The notes beneath the pieces are model-generated. The model was given only the letters and a program-made list of their open reading frames with translations. It was not told the DNA's origin and ran no database searches. A stretch of 64,000 nt of DNA. Origin: JAGOEY01 sp017997515. Its GTDB lineage: Bacteria; Pseudomonadota; Gammaproteobacteria; Burkholderiales; Burkholderiaceae_C. A program made the position numbers and the translations under genes. The stretch is from NCBI GenBank assembly GCA_026314275.1, contig CP111109.1, forward strand, positions 3,658,001 through 3,722,000, written 5' to 3'. Of the stretch, positions 61,484-64,000 are shown in pieces. Numbering within the stretch: the first letter of the stretch is position 1; every line of letters starts with the position of its first letter.

Positions 61484-62683
61484 TCAGATGCGTTTAGACA
61501 AGCGCACCACCGCATCCGCCCGCTTGTGCAGGTCCGGCAGCAGCTCCAGCCCCAGGCCGGGTTTGTCGTTCAGGCGGATCATGCCGTTCTCCACGATCGG
61601 CAGCTCGGTCACCAGCTCCTTGTACCAGCCGGTGTAAAACGCCCGCACACTTTCCTGAATCAGCGCGTTCGGCGCGTGCAGGCTCAAATGGGTGGATGCA
61701 GCCCAGACCACGGGGCCGGTGCAGTCGTGCGGGGCCACGGGCAGTTGCCAGGCGTCGGCCATGGCGGCGATTTTGCGGGCTTCGGTCAGGCCGCCGCACC
61801 AGCTCAGGTCGAGCATGGCCACACCGGCCACGCCAGTCTGCAGGTAGTCCTTAAAGCCCCATTTGTAGCTCAGCGTCTCGCTGGCGCAGATCAACGCGTC
61901 GCAGTCTTTGGCGTACTGCTTCAGCAGGTCGAGGCTGTCCATACGGATCGCGTCTTCGTGCCAGAAGGTGTTGAATTCTTTCAGCGCACGGGCAATTTTC
62001 TGCGCCATGGGCAAGCGCCACAGGCTGTGGAACTCGACCATGATGTCCATCTTGTTGCCCACTGCATTACGGATCTTGCGGAAGGGCTCCAGCGCCAGAT
62101 CCAGGTCGGTGTTGCTGATGTACTGGCCGTGGCTTTTTTCAGCGGCGGGGTCAAACGGCCAGATCTTCATGGCCGTGATGCCCTCCCCTAACAATGATTC
62201 GGTCAATTCATCGGCATGGTGCAGAAAACCCTGCAGGTCTTCGTAAGGCCCATTGTTGTTGGCCAGGCCCCAGTTGGAGCTGGTCTGGTTGGTGGCGCTG
62301 CGGATGTACTGGTAACCGGCGCAGGTGTTGTAGATGCGGATACTGTCGCGGCTCTTGCCACCCAGTGCGGTGTGCACCGGCATGTTGGCGGCTTTGCCAA
62401 AGATGTCCCACAGCGCAATGTCAATGGCCGAGTTGCCCCGCGTCTCGACACCCGACCCACGCCAGCCCAGGTAACCGGTGATGTCGCGGTTGCGGGCCTC
62501 GATTTGCAGCGGGTCGGTGCCCAGCAGTTTGGCCGCGGCCCATTCGTGTAAATAAGCCTCGACCGCCTCTGCGCCCATAAAGGTTTCACCCAGGCCGACC
62601 AGGCCTTCGTCGGTGTGCAGGCGCACCCAGAGGATGTTGGGAAACTCGCCGAGGCGGATAGTTTCAAGTTGGGTGATTTTCAT
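61484..62683 (-). CDS. Enolase-superfamily dehydratase (mandelate racemase/muconate lactonising group)
   Basis: A 399-residue protein with the capping domain (MKITQLETIRLGEFPNILWV) and barrel domain of the enolase superfamily. Metal ligands are likely Glu in MVEFHSLW, Glu in FWHEDAI and Glu in CASETLSYKWG; the acid/base residues would be Lys in AMKIWPFD and His in VAPHDCTGPV, as in the mandelate racemase group. This suggests dehydration of a sugar acid; the exact acid is unknown. It follows a TRAP transporter gene, which probably brings in the substrate. Confidence 0.9.
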   Translation of the reverse strand: MKITQLETIRLGEFPNILWVRLHTDEGLVGLGETFMGAEAVEAYLHEWAAAKLLGTDPLQIEARNRDITGYLGWRGSGVETRGNSAIDIALWDIFGKAANMPVHTALGGKSRDSIRIYNTCAGYQYIRSATNQTSSNWGLANNNGPYEDLQGFLHHADELTESLLGEGITAMKIWPFDPAAEKSHGQYISNTDLDLALEPFRKIRNAVGNKMDIMVEFHSLWRLPMAQKIARALKEFNTFWHEDAIRMDSLDLLKQYAKDCDALICASETLSYKWGFKDYLQTGVAGVAMLDLSWCGGLTEARKIAAMADAWQLPVAPHDCTGPVVWAASTHLSLHAPNALIQESVRAFYTGWYKELVTELPIVENGMIRLNDKPGLGLELLPDLHKRADAVVRLSKRI

Positions 62684-62701
62684 GGTGCGGTCATCCAGAA
62701 C

Positions 62702-62742
62702 AAAAGAAAAAGGCCGCGCCCTTAAAGATCAAGAGCGCGGCC
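62702..62742 (-). terminator. Terminator between the TRAP binding protein and the dehydratase
   Basis: GGCCGCGC and GCGCGGCC pair on the minus strand, followed by TTTTTCTTTTG. It lies after the binding protein gene; the downstream dehydratase is then expressed by readthrough or from its own promoter. Confidence 0.85.
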
Positions 62743-62769
62743 CACAGTCCGTTTTGGGTGGCAACCTAA

Positions 62770-63780
62770 TCAGCCGCCACGTGCTTTTTTCAACGAATCC
62801 ATCACGGCATTGACAGCATCAGCGCCGATGAGTGGCACGTTTTTGTCATACACCGGTTTGACCTTTTCAAACATGCGTTTTTGCTCGGCCGGTGAAACGT
62901 CATTCACCGTCATGGTTTTGCGCAGGCTGGTCAGTGACTTCTCGTTCAAAGCGCGGTTGGCGGCGCGTTGCACCTTCTGGCCTTCCATGGCGGCTTCACG
63001 CAGCACGGCCTGCTCTTGCGGGTTGAGCTGGTCCCACAGCTTTTTGCTGTACAGCACCAGGAACGGTGTGTAGGCATGGCGCGTGACACTCAGGTACTTT
63101 TGTACTTCGCTGAATTTCGAGGTTTCGATGGTGACAAAGGGGTTCTCCTGGCCGTCGATGGTGCGGGTTTCGAGTGCTGTGAACACTTCGCCAAAGGCCA
63201 TAGGTACGGCATTGGTGCCCAACGTTTTGAACGAATCCAGGAAGATGTTGTTTTGCATGACACGCACCTTGACGCCGTCAAAGTCTTCGACCTTGGCGAC
63301 TGGGCGTTTGCTGTTGGTCAGGTTACGGAAGCCGTTTTCCCAATAGGCCAGGTTCACCAGCCCCGCAGCCTCCAGCTTTTTGTTGAAGAACTCACCGGCG
63401 GGGCCGTCCAGCACGGCGTCGGCTTCTTTTTCATTGGCAAACAGGAACGGCAGGTCAAACGCGCCCAGCTCCTTGACGATGCCGACCAGCGGCGAACTGG
63501 ACGTACACACCATCTCCTGGGTGCCCGCACGCAGCGCCTGGGTTGCAGGCAGGTCGCCACCGGCCGCGCCGCCCCAGAAGGCCACAATCTTCATCTTGCC
63601 GCCGGTCTTGGTGGCCAGCACTTCCTGCATTTTCTTCACGCCCACACCCACGGGGTGGTCTTCGTTCACGCCGTTGGTGAACTTGATGGTGCGCTCGGCA
63701 AACTGGGCCATGGCACCGGTTGATGCCAACAGACCACCGGCCACAAGGGCTGCGGTCATGAGGGTTCTGCGAAATATCAT
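62770..63780 (-). CDS. TRAP transporter periplasmic binding protein, DctP family
   Basis: A 336-residue protein with signal peptide MIFRRTLMTAALVAGGLLAS ending at AMAQ, and AAGGAG before the ATG at 63780. It has the DctP fold marks: the anion-binding Arg segment KVRVMQNNIFLDSFKTLGTN and AFGEVFTALETRTIDGQENP. It captures an organic or sugar acid for the DctQM membrane part, whose large subunit gene ends just upstream. The dehydratase downstream suggests a sugar acid. Confidence 0.94.
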   Translation of the reverse strand: MIFRRTLMTAALVAGGLLASTGAMAQFAERTIKFTNGVNEDHPVGVGVKKMQEVLATKTGGKMKIVAFWGGAAGGDLPATQALRAGTQEMVCTSSSPLVGIVKELGAFDLPFLFANEKEADAVLDGPAGEFFNKKLEAAGLVNLAYWENGFRNLTNSKRPVAKVEDFDGVKVRVMQNNIFLDSFKTLGTNAVPMAFGEVFTALETRTIDGQENPFVTIETSKFSEVQKYLSVTRHAYTPFLVLYSKKLWDQLNPQEQAVLREAAMEGQKVQRAANRALNEKSLTSLRKTMTVNDVSPAEQKRMFEKVKPVYDKNVPLIGADAVNAVMDSLKKARGG

Positions 63781-63840
63781 TTTTGTCTCCTTCGATTGAG
63801 GTTGGGTGAGGTTGGGCAAGGCACGGAAAAAAGAGGCTCG

Positions 63841-64000
63841 TCAGCGGCCCATCCACCATTGCAGCGGCACGGTGACGATCTCGGGGAAAAACACCAGCAG
63901 GAACAACACAACCAGGTGGGCGATAAAAAACGGCATCACCCCCTTAAACGCATCGTCCATCGAAATGCGGGCCACACCACTCACCACGTTGAGCACGGTG
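63841..64000 (-). CDS. TRAP transporter large permease subunit, DctM, C-terminal end (cut by window edge)
   Basis: The last 53 codons are visible, reading TVLNVVSGVARISMDDAFKG and then a hydrophobic helix (MPFFIAHLVVLFLLVFFPE) and WWMGR at the end. This is the typical end of DctM, the 12-helix TRAP channel protein. It lies 60 bp before the dctP-type gene on the same strand, so the two belong to one operon. Confidence 0.88.
   Translation of the reverse strand, partial: TVLNVVSGVARISMDDAFKGVMPFFIAHLVVLFLLVFFPEIVTVPLQWWMGR

Overview
The window is high-GC, tightly packed DNA that looks like the chromosome of a betaproteobacterium of the family Comamonadaceae, close to Rhodoferax, Albidiferax or Polaromonas. 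The protein families, operon orders (fabI next to yejABEF, mltG-tmk-holB-pilZ-tatD, bolA-yciB) and dispersed short repeats all fit. This placement rests on recognition, not on a search. No rRNA, tRNA, CRISPR array or prophage was seen.

Layout. (1) 1-480: the 5' part of an IS30-family transposase cut by the window edge, lying against half of a dispersed repeat. (2) 515-7793: fabI, then the peptide ABC transporter operon yejA-yejB-yejE-yejF, interrupted by a Phd/VapC-type toxin-antitoxin pair whose toxin gene overlaps yejE. (3) 7856-21601: housekeeping genes for glyoxalase I, phosphohexomutase, Kdo transferase, GlnD, methionine aminopeptidase and PurL, plus a DUF808 membrane protein, a universal stress protein and a DUF1624 membrane protein. 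(4) 21778-25563, minus strand: parvulin, BolA, YciB, MsrB and SelO. (5) 25713-40524: acyl-CoA synthetase, a branched-chain amino acid type ABC transporter with two tandem binding proteins, a FadJ-type enzyme with thiolase, a possible glycosyltransferase and an acyl-CoA dehydrogenase. Together these serve uptake and beta-oxidation of small organic acids. (6) 40564-43170: a sensor kinase and a frameshifted response regulator. (7) 43362-49124: SDR, thioesterase, oxidoreductase and glutathione-transferase genes, then trhO. (8) 49420-61303: tex, an HDOD protein, patatin, esterase, a hotdog-GNAT fusion, ygfZ, and the mltG-tmk-holB-pilZ-tatD-ankyrin row. (9) 61484-64000, minus strand: an enolase-superfamily dehydratase and a TRAP transporter.

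The most unusual content is not a gene. Family A is seven copies of a roughly 100-bp element whose long stem keeps its pairing through compensatory base changes. In six of seven copies the same end faces a start or stop codon at close range. Family B is about fifteen copies or candidates of a roughly 65-bp imperfect palindrome; some are intergenic, but many lie in frame inside conserved genes (waaA, purL, tex, tmk, ygfZ, an acyl-CoA dehydrogenase, probably yejF, selO and fadJ), where they seem to add or replace peptide segments. A third repeat type (family C) is also in frame in purL.
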